From contig QFPM01000010.1 in the NCBI GenBank assembly GCA_003248655.1, forward strand, positions 1-64,000: a stretch of DNA of 64,000 bases. The letters run 5' to 3'. The notes beneath the pieces are model-generated. The model was not told the origin of the DNA. It saw nothing but the letters and a program-made list of their open reading frames with translations, and made no database searches. Of the stretch, positions 1 to 8,423 are shown piece after piece. The stretch is from Microbacterium sp. (GTDB lineage Bacteria > Actinomycetota > Actinomycetes > Actinomycetales > Microbacteriaceae). A program made the translations under genes and the position numbers. Numbering within the stretch: position 1 is the first letter of the stretch; every line of letters begins with the position of its first letter.

Positions 1-282
1 ATGCGACGCCCGGAACACACCCCTGCCCGCGGCGCATCATCTCGCACCGGTCACGCCAGGACGGCCAGCCGAAGGCTCATCGGTGGATCGAGGCTTAGGC
101 AGCCGTTTTGCCTGAGTTATGCGCCGGCGTGCCGGGCGCCGTCGGTGGCGCGAAAACGCTGCGGTCGCGAACTCGGCATGTCGACGGCCGTAGCCTCCTC
201 CACAATCGTGACTTTCTGAGATCCATCCACAGATCGGAGGTATTCGACACTCGACCGCTAGCGCAACCGCAAGGGTGGCGGC
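1..282. other. left-edge region without a supported gene
   Basis: No complete gene is supported here. A plus-strand frame entering from the window edge stops at TAG 96-98 and could be the tail of an upstream gene, but it is too short to judge. A degenerate copy of the CATAACTCAGGCAGAA inverted repeat lies at 92-125. The remainder is the probable promoter and leader of the gene starting at 283. Confidence 0.4.
92..125. repeat. degenerate copy of the CATAACTCAGGCAGAA inverted repeat
   Basis: The right arm TTTTGCCTGAGTTATGCGCC matches the arm of the full copies at 1181-1255, 26431-26508 and 40753-40830. The left arm is reduced to CTTAGGCA with one mismatch, and the loop of about 38 nt seen in the other copies is missing. 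It looks like a decayed or internally deleted member of the family. Confidence 0.6.
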
Positions 283-1146
283 ATGTACATGTTGACTCGG
301 TCGGCCGCCGACGTGGTGCTCCGTCGTGCGGATCTCCGTGCCATGGGCATGTTCCCGAAGCAGATCACGCGCGCAGTGCGAAACGGCGAGCTCATTCGGG
401 TGCGCCGCGATCACTACTTGGCGATCTCATCGCCCGACGTGGAGCGCGCGGTCCGCGTGGGTGGGCGGGTCACGTGCGTCTCACTTCTCGCGATGCTCGG
501 AGTGTTCGTGTTCGACGCGTCGAAACTCCACATCCACGTCGATCACTCGATGTCCAGGCTCCGAAGCCCCGACGACCACGCGCGATCGTACGGGCCACGC
601 GACCGCACGTCCACCGTCCTGCACTGGTGGTCGACGGCGGCTGGCCCGGTAGCTACGGGTGTTGTGGCGGTCGAAGACGCGCTGGCGCATGCCATCCGAT
701 GCCAGGATGCGCGCTCCGCCGTCGCGACCGTTGACAGTGTGCTGCATCTCGGCATCCTCTCGCTCGCCGACGTGCGCGACGTCTTTGCGCGACTTCCGGC
801 GAGGTTCCGCGTGATCCTCGATCTCGCCGATGGTTCTGCCGAAGCAGGATCCGAGACATTCATGAGGCTGATCCTGAGGCAACTCGGCCTTCGTTACCGG
901 ACGCAGGTGTGGATCGACGGTGTCGGCAGGGTCGACTTCCTCGTCGAGGGCTGGCTCATCGTCGAGTGCGACAGCAAGGCCCATCACGAGGGGTGGGAGA
1001 AGCAGCGCAGCGATCGCAGACGGGACCTCGCCGCGGCAGGACGTGGGCTGGTCACTCTCCGACCGCTCGCCGAGGACCTCTTCCATCACCGCGACGAGGT
1101 CTTGGCGGCTGTGCGCGGTATCGTGCGCGCCCACCGGGGTCGGTGA
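283..1146 (+). CDS. DUF559-type protein with N-terminal AbiEi-like winged helix
   Basis: A 287-residue protein of unknown role. Residues 1-50 resemble the AbiEi-type antitoxin winged helix common in actinobacterial DUF559 proteins (RADLRAMGMFPKQI followed by RVRRDHY). The last 80 or so residues carry the DUF559/Vsr-like nuclease-fold pattern: RVDFLVEGWLIVECDSKAHH, then a WEKQRSDRRRDLAAAG helix. In this fold the acidic residues before and after the central strands are the candidate catalytic ones. ATG 283 is preceded by GGGTGG at suitable spacing; ATG 289 is an alternative. The gene stands alone and no partner toxin gene is visible beside it. It could be a nuclease or a decayed antitoxin-like regulator. 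Confidence 0.7.
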   Translation: MYMLTRSAADVVLRRADLRAMGMFPKQITRAVRNGELIRVRRDHYLAISSPDVERAVRVGGRVTCVSLLAMLGVFVFDASKLHIHVDHSMSRLRSPDDHARSYGPRDRTSTVLHWWSTAAGPVATGVVAVEDALAHAIRCQDARSAVATVDSVLHLGILSLADVRDVFARLPARFRVILDLADGSAEAGSETFMRLILRQLGLRYRTQVWIDGVGRVDFLVEGWLIVECDSKAHHEGWEKQRSDRRRDLAAAGRGLVTLRPLAEDLFHHRDEVLAAVRGIVRAHRGR

Positions 1147-1180
1147 CCTCGGCGCGTCACAGTGGCGCCTCGCCAGCGCG

Positions 1181-1255
1181 GCGCATAACTCAGGCAGAAA
1201 CACCGTTCCGGGTCATCGGCGCGCCGCGCAGCGGCATTCTGCCTGAGTTATGCGC
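1181..1255. repeat. composite inverted repeat, CATAACTCAGGCAGAA family (copy 2)
   Basis: The arms GCGCATAACTCAGGCAGAA (1181-1199) and their exact reverse complement (1237-1255) form a perfect 19-bp stem around a 37-nt GC-rich loop. It lies between the convergent ends of the DUF559-type gene and trpS. That position fits a bidirectional terminator, but another copy sits between divergent genes. Confidence 0.85.
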
Positions 1256-1281
1256 CCAGGCCAACGAAAGACGGGGGCGAG

Positions 1282-2286
<1,005 letters not shown>

Positions 2287-2316
2287 TCGTCCAGTCTATT
2301 GCGGGCGTTTCGACTC

Positions 2317-2364
2317 GCTTTGCCCGCTCAACGACCGGGGGGCTTTGCTCGCTCAACGACCGGG
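2317..2364. repeat. two tandem copies of a GCTCAACGACCGGG unit
   Basis: GCTTTGCCCGCTCAACGACCGGG (2317-2339) recurs with one change at 2342-2364, a 25-bp period. It is preceded by TTTCGACTC. From memory, similar TTTCGACTCGCT...GCTCAACGACC strings are common between genes in Microbacteriaceae; that has not been checked here. It lies between trpS and the exonuclease gene. Confidence 0.6.
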
Positions 2365-2373
2365 CGGAGCGCC

Positions 2374-3216
2374 TCAGAACGCGTAGTCGGCGACGACGGG
2401 AGCGTGGTCGCTCCAGCGCAGCGCATAGGCCTCGGCCCGCGCGACGCGGTAGTCGGTCACCCGCGCCGCAAGTGCGGGGGATGCCAGGTGGTAGTCGATC
2501 CGCCATCCGGTGTCGTTGTCGAAGGCTTGCCCGCGGTTCGACCACCACGTGTACGGGCCGTCGACCTCGCCCGCCCAGCGGCGTCCGACGTCGACCCACC
2601 CGAGCCCGGTCCCGACGGAGCCGTCAGCGCCCTCTACCTGCGCCCCGGCCACGCCGAGAAAGCGGTCGAAGTAGGCGCGCTCGCGGGGGAGGAACCCGGC
2701 TCGCTTGACGTTGCCGCGCCAGTTCTTGATGTCGAGCGTGCGGTGCCCGACGTTGAGGTCGCCGACGACGAGCGCGAGCGCGTCGCCCCCGGCGAGTTGG
2801 GGCATCCGCGCGCTCATCGCGTCGAGGAACCCGTACTTCGCCTCCTGCCGCGGCGTGCCGTCCTCGCCGGAGTGGACGTACGCGCTCACGATGGTGAGCG
2901 CCTGCCCCGAGATCTCGACGTCGGCCTCGAGCCAGCGCCCTTGCGAGTCGACCGTCTCGTCGCCGAGTTCCGCGCGCGACGCGCGAATCGGCAGACGGCT
3001 CGCGATCGCCACGCCCGACCGGCCCTTCGTGTGCGACTCATCGTGCACGAAGTCCCACCCCGGCAGCGCCGACTCGATGTGCGCGCGCTCTGCCCGCACC
3101 TCTTGCAGAGCGAGGATGTCGACGTCTGCGGCATCCAGCCACGCCGCCATGCCGTTGCGCATAGCGGCACGGATGCCGTTGACGTTGACAGAGGCGATGC
3201 GGAGCGTCTGAGGCAC
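2374..3216 (-). CDS. xthA: exodeoxyribonuclease III (AP endonuclease family)
   Basis: DNA-repair nuclease of the exonuclease III / endonuclease-exonuclease-phosphatase fold, 280 residues. Family motifs occur in order: VNVNGIRAA, DILALQEVRA (metal-binding Glu), SAYVHSGED, VVGDLNVGH (catalytic Asp and Asn), WRIDYHLAS and the terminal WSDHAPV (Asp-His pair). All key residues of an AP endonuclease are present. It is expected to cut 5' of abasic sites and remove 3' blocking groups. It lies upstream of trpS on the same strand, but the gap argues for separate control. Confidence 0.95.
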   Translation of the reverse strand: MPQTLRIASVNVNGIRAAMRNGMAAWLDAADVDILALQEVRAERAHIESALPGWDFVHDESHTKGRSGVAIASRLPIRASRAELGDETVDSQGRWLEADVEISGQALTIVSAYVHSGEDGTPRQEAKYGFLDAMSARMPQLAGGDALALVVGDLNVGHRTLDIKNWRGNVKRAGFLPRERAYFDRFLGVAGAQVEGADGSVGTGLGWVDVGRRWAGEVDGPYTWWSNRGQAFDNDTGWRIDYHLASPALAARVTDYRVARAEAYALRWSDHAPVVADYAF

Positions 3217-3279
3217 CCGTTCAGCCTAACGAGCATCACCGACACGCCCGACGCCCGCCCGACGGCCCCGCCCGGACGC

Positions 3280-4470
3280 TCATTCGAGCAGCCTCCGAGG
3301 CCGCGCCGGCGGCGCCGACGTCTCGACCTTCGCGAGATCGTCCTCGGCTCGGCGGACGGCGCGCGACGCCGACCACCGTCGCCACCAGGGCGCGTCCCTG
3401 CGGGCCACATGAGCCTCGCGCACACGGATGCGCGCCGCCTCGAGCAGCGTCGCGTACTCGGCGCGCCGCCGCTCGTCCTCGGTGACCTTGACGATCGGCA
3501 CGTCGGCATCCTGCGCGGCGAGGGCCACCCAGGATGCCGCGACGAGAATGACGATTCCGGCGAGCCGGAACCACAGCAGGAACCCGATCACGACCGAGAA
3601 GGTCGCCAGCAGCGGGTTGGTCGGCGTGTACGAGATGAGCAGCCCCGCGCCGAGCTGCAGGACGACGAGTGCGCCGCCGCCGAGCGCGGCGCCGGGGAGG
3701 ATCCGCCGCCACGGCAGGGACGTGCCGGTGAGGAAGCGGATGAGTCCCGCCAGCGCGGCGGTGTTCAGCGCGAACGCGACGAGCATGGAGCCGACGCGGC
3801 TGAGCACCCACAGCCACCCGGTGAGACTACTCAACCCGAGAATCGAGAACACCAGTTCGACCGCGCCTGCCGCGACCCACGACAGTGCCGCACCGGCGAT
3901 CAGCGCGAGCCCGAACAGCGCTCCCGCGCCGAAATCGCGCGCCTTGAGCACGACATAGCTGCGTGTGTCGAAGGGGAGCCCGAAGATGTCGCGCACCGCC
4001 CGGCGCGTGAAGGTCACGAACCCGATCGCCGTCCACAGCGCGGCGACGAACGCGACGGCACCGGTGACGGCGAGGACTCCGGCCGACTGCTGGGCGATCT
4101 CGGCGACGTCTTCGCCGCTGACGAGCCCGTCGGCGTCGCCGGTGCCGATGAGGCCCGGGATGTACGAGTTGATGACCGAGATCAGCGCATCGACCGCGGT
4201 CGAACTTCCGCCGAGCCAGATGCCCACGATCGCGAACGCCGAATAGAGCACCGCGAAGATCGCGAACAGCGACTGGTAGCTGATCGCGGCCGCGAGGAGG
4301 AACCCGTTGTTTCGCAGGAAGTGGCGCCACACCCGCACCGGAAACCACGCGAGCGTCCGTCGCGTGAGCTCGGTCGCCCGGTCGATCGGCTCATCGAGCC
4401 GCTCACGCAGGGGCGACTGCTCCCAGCGGGCGCGCCAGTGGGCATCCGTCTCGCGGTCCGTGTCGCTCAC
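3280..4470 (-). CDS. YihY/virulence factor BrkB family membrane protein
   Basis: A 396-residue integral membrane protein of the YihY/BrkB family (once wrongly called RNase BN). About six hydrophobic segments lie between residues 55 and 300, including RNNGFLLAAAISYQSLFAIF, the family's first helix with its conserved aromatic and Ser/Tyr residues. The cytoplasmic C-tail (about 310-396) is Arg/Glu-rich. The family's molecular function is unsettled. The start is placed 20 or so codons before the conserved helices. It is separated by 63 nt from the exonuclease gene and lies downstream of the sdh operon. Confidence 0.85.
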   Translation of the reverse strand: MSDTDRETDAHWRARWEQSPLRERLDEPIDRATELTRRTLAWFPVRVWRHFLRNNGFLLAAAISYQSLFAIFAVLYSAFAIVGIWLGGSSTAVDALISVINSYIPGLIGTGDADGLVSGEDVAEIAQQSAGVLAVTGAVAFVAALWTAIGFVTFTRRAVRDIFGLPFDTRSYVVLKARDFGAGALFGLALIAGAALSWVAAGAVELVFSILGLSSLTGWLWVLSRVGSMLVAFALNTAALAGLIRFLTGTSLPWRRILPGAALGGGALVVLQLGAGLLISYTPTNPLLATFSVVIGFLLWFRLAGIVILVAASWVALAAQDADVPIVKVTEDERRRAEYATLLEAARIRVREAHVARRDAPWWRRWSASRAVRRAEDDLAKVETSAPPARPRRLLE

Positions 4471-4522
4471 GACGCCAGAATACCGAGGTCAGATCAACGA
4501 ACGGATGCCGGCAGGACCCGGC

Positions 4523-5278
4523 TCAGTGCCGCAGGACCGCCTGCTTGACCTCGGCGATGGCCTTCGTGACCTCGATGCCGCGCGGGCACGCCTCGGTGCA
4601 GTTGAAGGTCGTACGGCAGCGCCACACGCCCTCCTTGTCGTTGAGGATGTCGAGGCGCACATCGCCCGCATCGTCGCGCGAGTCGAAGATGAAGCGGTGC
4701 GCGTTGACGATCGCGGCGGGACCGAAGTACTGCCCGTCGGTCCAGAAGACGGGGCACGACGACGTGCATGCCGCGCAGAGAATGCACTTGGTCGTGTCGT
4801 CGAAGATCTCGCGGTCGACGATCGACTGGATGCGCTCCTTGCCGGGCTCGGGCTTCGAGTTCGCGATGAGGAACGGCTGCACCTCGCGGTACGACGCGAA
4901 GAACGGCTCCATGTCGACGATGAGGTCCTTCTCGAGCGGCAGACCCTTGATCGCCTCGACGTAGATGGGCTTCGAGATGTCGAGGTCCTTGATGAGCGTC
5001 TTGCAGGCGAGGCGGTTGCGGCCGTTGATGCGCATCGCGTCGGAGCCGCAGATGCCGTGCGCGCACGAGCGGCGGAAGCTCAGCGACCCGTCGACCTCCC
5101 ACTTGATCTTGTGGAGCGCGTCGAGCACGCGGTCGGTCGGGTACATCTCGACGTCGTAGTCGACCCAGCGCGGCTCGCTGTCGGTCTCGGGGTCGAAACG
5201 GCGGATGTTGAACGTGACGAGGTACGACTGGATGCCGGAGTCCGACTGGGTCGCCTGGTCTTCCACGACGAGCGTCAT
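4523..5278 (-). CDS. sdhB: succinate dehydrogenase iron-sulfur subunit
   Basis: Electron-transfer subunit of complex II, 251 residues. It carries the [2Fe-2S] cluster in an N-terminal ferredoxin domain (SCAHGICGSDAM plus Cys of LACKTL). The C-terminal helical domain holds the [4Fe-4S] and [3Fe-4S] clusters (CILCAACTSSCPVFW, CTEACPRGI). All expected cysteines are present. Its ATG shares one base with the sdhA stop codon (TGATG), so translation is probably coupled. It is the last gene of the sdhCDAB operon. Confidence 0.98.
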   Translation of the reverse strand: MTLVVEDQATQSDSGIQSYLVTFNIRRFDPETDSEPRWVDYDVEMYPTDRVLDALHKIKWEVDGSLSFRRSCAHGICGSDAMRINGRNRLACKTLIKDLDISKPIYVEAIKGLPLEKDLIVDMEPFFASYREVQPFLIANSKPEPGKERIQSIVDREIFDDTTKCILCAACTSSCPVFWTDGQYFGPAAIVNAHRFIFDSRDDAGDVRLDILNDKEGVWRCRTTFNCTEACPRGIEVTKAIAEVKQAVLRH

Positions 5279-7104
5279 CAGTACTTCCTCTCCATCGGCG
5301 GGTAGTTGAACTCGCCCGCCTCGTTCTTCGTGAACACGACCGGCTTCCAGTCCAACTTGATGTGGTCCTCGGGGTCGGGGGAGTGCGGGTCGCCCGTGAG
5401 GTAGGCCATCGTGTGCTGCATGTACTTCTCGTCATTGCGATCGGGGAAGTCCTCGCGCATATGGCCGCCGCGGCTCTCCTTGCGGTTGCGGGCGGCGTAC
5501 GCGACGATCTCGGCGAGATCGAGGAGGAACCCGAGCTCGACCGCCTCGAGCAGATCGGTGTTGAACCGCTTGCCCTTGTCGTCGACGTGGACGTTCTTGA
5601 ACCGTTCGCGCAGGTCGTGGATCGTCCCCATGACGTTCGTCAGGGTCTCCTCCGTGCGGAACACCTGGGCGTTCGCATCCATCTCGTCCTGCAGCTTCTT
5701 GCGCAGGACCGCCACGCGCTCGGTGCCCTGGTTCGTGCGCAGGCCCTCGAGCATGTCGCGGACGTCCTTTGCCGGGTTCTCCGGCAGCGGCACGAACTCG
5801 GCCGTCTTGACGTACTCGACCGCGTTTCGGCCCGACCGCTTGCCGAAGACGTTGATGTCGAGCAGCGAGTTGGTGCCGAGGCGGTTCGCGCCGTGCACCG
5901 AGACACACGCGCACTCTCCGGCGGCGTAGAGGCCGGGCACGACCGTCGTGTTGTCGGCGAGCACTTCGCCGTTGTTGTTGGTCGGGATGCCCCCCATCGC
6001 GTAGTGCGCCGTCGGCATGACGGGGACGGGTTCGGTCACCGGGTCGACGCCGAGGTAGGTCCGCGCGAACTCGGTGATGTCGGGGAGCTTCGTCTCGAGC
6101 ACCTCGGCGCCCAGGTGCGTGCAGTCGAGGTACACGTAGTCCTTGTGGGGGCCGGCGCCGCGGCCCTCGAGCACCTCTTTGACCATGCAACGGGCCACGA
6201 TATCGCGCGGCGCCAGGTCCTTGATCGTCGGGGCGTAGCGCTCCATGAACCGCTCGCCCGAGGCGTTGCGCAGGATCGCGCCTTCACCGCGCGCACCCTC
6301 CGTCAACAGGATGCCGAGACCGGCCAGGCCTGTCGGGTGGAACTGGAAGAACTCGATGTCCTCGAGCGGCAGCCCCTTGCGCCACACGATGCCGACGCCG
6401 TCGCCCGTGAGGGTGTGCGCGTTAGAGGTCGTCTTGTAGATCTTGCCGAAGCCGCCGGTCGCGAAGATGACGGCCTTCGAGTGGAAGACGTGCAAGTCGC
6501 CGGTGGCGAGCTCGTACGCGACGACGCCCGCGACCTGGGTCTTCCCCTCGGCATCCTTCACCGTGATCAGGTCGAGCGCGTAGTACTCGTTGAAGAAGTT
6601 GATGCCGAGCTTGACGCAGTTCTGGAACAGCGTCTGCAGGATCATGTGCCCCGTGCGGTCGGCGGCGTAGCACGCGCGGCGCACGGGCGTCTTGCCGTGG
6701 TCGGCGGTGTGCCCGCCGAAGCGGCGCTGGTCGATCTTGCCCTCGGGCGTGCGGTTGAAGGGCAGGCCCATGTTCTCGAGGTCGATGACGGCGTCGATCG
6801 CCTCTTTTGCGAGGATCTCCGCGGCATCCTGGTCGACGAGGTAGTCGCCGCCCTTGACGGTGTCGAAGGTGTGCCACTCCCACGAGTCCTCTTCGACGTT
6901 CGCGAGGGCCGCGGCCATGCCACCCTGCGCGGCGCCCGTGTGCGAGCGCGTCGGGTAGAGCTTCGTGATGACGGCCGTGCGGGCGCCGGGCCCCGCCTCG
7001 ATCGCCGCGCGCATGCCGGCGCCGCCAGCGCCGACGATGACGATGTCGAACTCGTGGTAGAACACGCCGTCCTTCAGGACCGCGTCGGGATGCTGGGTAC
7101 TCAC
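5278..7104 (-). CDS. sdhA: succinate dehydrogenase flavoprotein subunit
   Basis: Catalytic subunit of complex II, 608 residues, oxidising succinate to fumarate. The N-terminal FAD-binding Rossmann motif is VIVGAGGAGMRAAIEAG. The histidine that carries covalent FAD lies in the motif RSHTGAAQGG. The substrate-binding/capping region (about 240-360) includes FQFHPTGL. The C-terminal domain ends with YPPMERKY. The length is typical of actinobacterial SdhA. It follows sdhD by 39 nt and overlaps sdhB. Confidence 0.98.
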   Translation of the reverse strand: MSTQHPDAVLKDGVFYHEFDIVIVGAGGAGMRAAIEAGPGARTAVITKLYPTRSHTGAAQGGMAAALANVEEDSWEWHTFDTVKGGDYLVDQDAAEILAKEAIDAVIDLENMGLPFNRTPEGKIDQRRFGGHTADHGKTPVRRACYAADRTGHMILQTLFQNCVKLGINFFNEYYALDLITVKDAEGKTQVAGVVAYELATGDLHVFHSKAVIFATGGFGKIYKTTSNAHTLTGDGVGIVWRKGLPLEDIEFFQFHPTGLAGLGILLTEGARGEGAILRNASGERFMERYAPTIKDLAPRDIVARCMVKEVLEGRGAGPHKDYVYLDCTHLGAEVLETKLPDITEFARTYLGVDPVTEPVPVMPTAHYAMGGIPTNNNGEVLADNTTVVPGLYAAGECACVSVHGANRLGTNSLLDINVFGKRSGRNAVEYVKTAEFVPLPENPAKDVRDMLEGLRTNQGTERVAVLRKKLQDEMDANAQVFRTEETLTNVMGTIHDLRERFKNVHVDDKGKRFNTDLLEAVELGFLLDLAEIVAYAARNRKESRGGHMREDFPDRNDEKYMQHTMAYLTGDPHSPDPEDHIKLDWKPVVFTKNEAGEFNYPPMERKY

Positions 7105-7143
7105 GTCAGGGATGCCTCGTCTTGTCTTCGTCGTCGTTCGTCG

Positions 7144-7593
7144 TCAGGGGGTGCAGACCGACTCGAGCACGCTGCCGTCGGCGAGCGACAGGCACGGGTC
7201 GAAGGTGAACACCACGAGGGTGCCGAGGACGATCAGCAGTCCCGCGGCGATCCACAGTGACCAGATCAGGACCTTGCGGGTCGTCTCACCGGTCACATAG
7301 TCGTTGACGATCGTGCGCATGCCGTTCGCGCCGTGGATGAGCGCGAGCCACAGCATCGCGACATCCCACCACTGCCAGAGCGGGTCGGCGAGCTTGCCGG
7401 CCACGAAGCCCCAGTCGATCTGGTGGATGCCGTCACCCGTCATCAGATTCGAGAACAGGTGCCCGAAGATCAGGACGACCAGCAACACGCCCGAGACGCG
7501 CATGTAGATCCAGCCCCACTTCTCGAGGTTCGGGCCCTTCTTGCGGGGCGCGGCCTGAGGGGAGCGGGGCGCGGCGATCGTGTCGGCGGACAT
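7144..7593 (-). CDS. sdhD: succinate dehydrogenase membrane anchor subunit
   Basis: A 149-residue membrane anchor with three predicted helices: YMRVSGVLLVVLIFGHLF, VAMLWLALIHGANGMR and LIWSLWIAAGLLIVLGTL. Histidines in helices 1 and 2 (the GHLF and ALIHG motifs) are candidate heme b and quinone-site residues. The start is ATG 7593, whose last base overlaps the sdhC stop. A longer in-frame reading upstream overlaps sdhC and is rejected. The N-terminal 25 residues are Pro/Lys-rich and cytoplasmic. Confidence 0.93.
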   Translation of the reverse strand: MSADTIAAPRSPQAAPRKKGPNLEKWGWIYMRVSGVLLVVLIFGHLFSNLMTGDGIHQIDWGFVAGKLADPLWQWWDVAMLWLALIHGANGMRTIVNDYVTGETTRKVLIWSLWIAAGLLIVLGTLVVFTFDPCLSLADGSVLESVCTP

Positions 7594-8024
7594 CAGTGAC
7601 CCCCTACGTTCGAGAAGACGTTGATGAGGTGGCGCGGCGCGAAGCCCGCGAGCGTGACTGCCCAGATGCCGAGCACGCCCCACCACAGCTGGCGCTGGTG
7701 GCGGGTCGCCCACGGCCACAGGTCGACCGCGATGATGCGGAGGCCGTTGAAGGCGTGGTAGGCGATCGCGGCGACGAGGGCGACCTCGCCGATGCCCATG
7801 ATCGGGTTCTTGTACGTGCCGATGACCGCGTCGTACGCCTCGGGCGAGAGGCGGATGAGAGCGGTGTCGAGCACGTGCACGAGCAGGAAGAAGAAGATGG
7901 CGACGCCGGTGATCCGGTGCAGCACCCACGACCACATGCCCTCGTTGCCGCGGTACAGGGTGCCGCGCGGCGTCTTCGACGTGGTTTGGGCTACCGATGG
8001 CGTGACGCGTGCTGGTGCAGACAC
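7593..8024 (-). CDS. sdhC: succinate dehydrogenase cytochrome b556 subunit
   Basis: First gene of sdhCDAB; a 143-residue cytochrome b subunit anchoring SdhAB. It shows the family signature SWVLHRITGVAIFFFLLVHV (His-Arg-x-x-Gly and the heme-ligating His of LVHV) and a later AYHAFNGLR motif. Three transmembrane helices are apparent. The GTG start at 8024 was chosen over an ATG 36 codons upstream because GGGAGG lies six bases before it and the conserved family N-terminus begins there. The upstream extension is Arg-rich and unconserved in character. Confidence 0.92.
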   Translation of the reverse strand: MSAPARVTPSVAQTTSKTPRGTLYRGNEGMWSWVLHRITGVAIFFFLLVHVLDTALIRLSPEAYDAVIGTYKNPIMGIGEVALVAAIAYHAFNGLRIIAVDLWPWATRHQRQLWWGVLGIWAVTLAGFAPRHLINVFSNVGGH

Positions 8025-8423
8025 GGTCGTCCTCCCTTGGTGTGAACGGACACCTCGATACGGCGGGGCCATTCGGCCGCGAGTCCACAACCGATCTCGG
8101 ACCCATCTCGTCGCACACGGGCGCTCCTTCATCCTAAGTCGCGACGTGACGGAGGGGCGAGGAAGGCGACCCTAACTTCTCTCGATGTCGAGAGATCGGC
8201 AGGAATCCCCTTTCTTTCGGAGGCCTTATGGCGCTTTCTCGGGTCGCGCAGTGGCGCGACTGCTTGCGGCTGCGCCCGCGCTTCCTGGTGCCGCTCGGCG
8301 TCACTGGGCAACTCGGGGGCGCTGGTTGCCCCTTTGGTGCTTGGGATGCCGCACCTGGCGACCCCGAGTTGGTTGGGACTGGCGACGACGGCGGCGGGGC
8401 CCGAGCCCCGCTAGTCTCGTGGC
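8025..8423. promoter_or_regulatory. divergent control region between sdhC and manC
   Basis: A 399-nt gap between two outward-facing genes, so it should hold both promoters. The clearest element is an 18-bp palindrome at 8178-8195. On the minus strand the bases just after it contain TAGGGT, a TANNNT-type -10 candidate for the sdh operon. No tRNA or conserved riboswitch fold was recognised. Confidence 0.4.
8178..8195. promoter_or_regulatory. palindromic operator candidate upstream of sdh
   Basis: TCTCTCGA-TG-TCGAGAGA is a perfect 8-bp inverted repeat with a 2-bp spacer, the usual geometry for a dimeric winged-helix or TetR-type repressor. It lies about 155 bp before the sdhC start, next to a possible -10 box. 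The cognate regulator is not encoded nearby. Confidence 0.45.

Noticed and set aside
3..98. Plus-strand open frame entering from the left edge and ending at TAG 96-98
   Set aside because: About 31 codons with acceptable GC3, but no recognisable motif and no upstream context. It could be a gene tail or chance.
5362..7260. 632-codon open frame opposite sdhA
   Set aside because: Antisense shadow of sdhA; no ribosome site, no domain, and biased Val/Glu/Arg composition.
8025..8118. GTG-started leader ORF upstream of sdhC with AAGGAG
   Set aside because: It runs in the sdhD frame through sdhC with no coding-like composition. A leader peptide would need a stop before sdhC.
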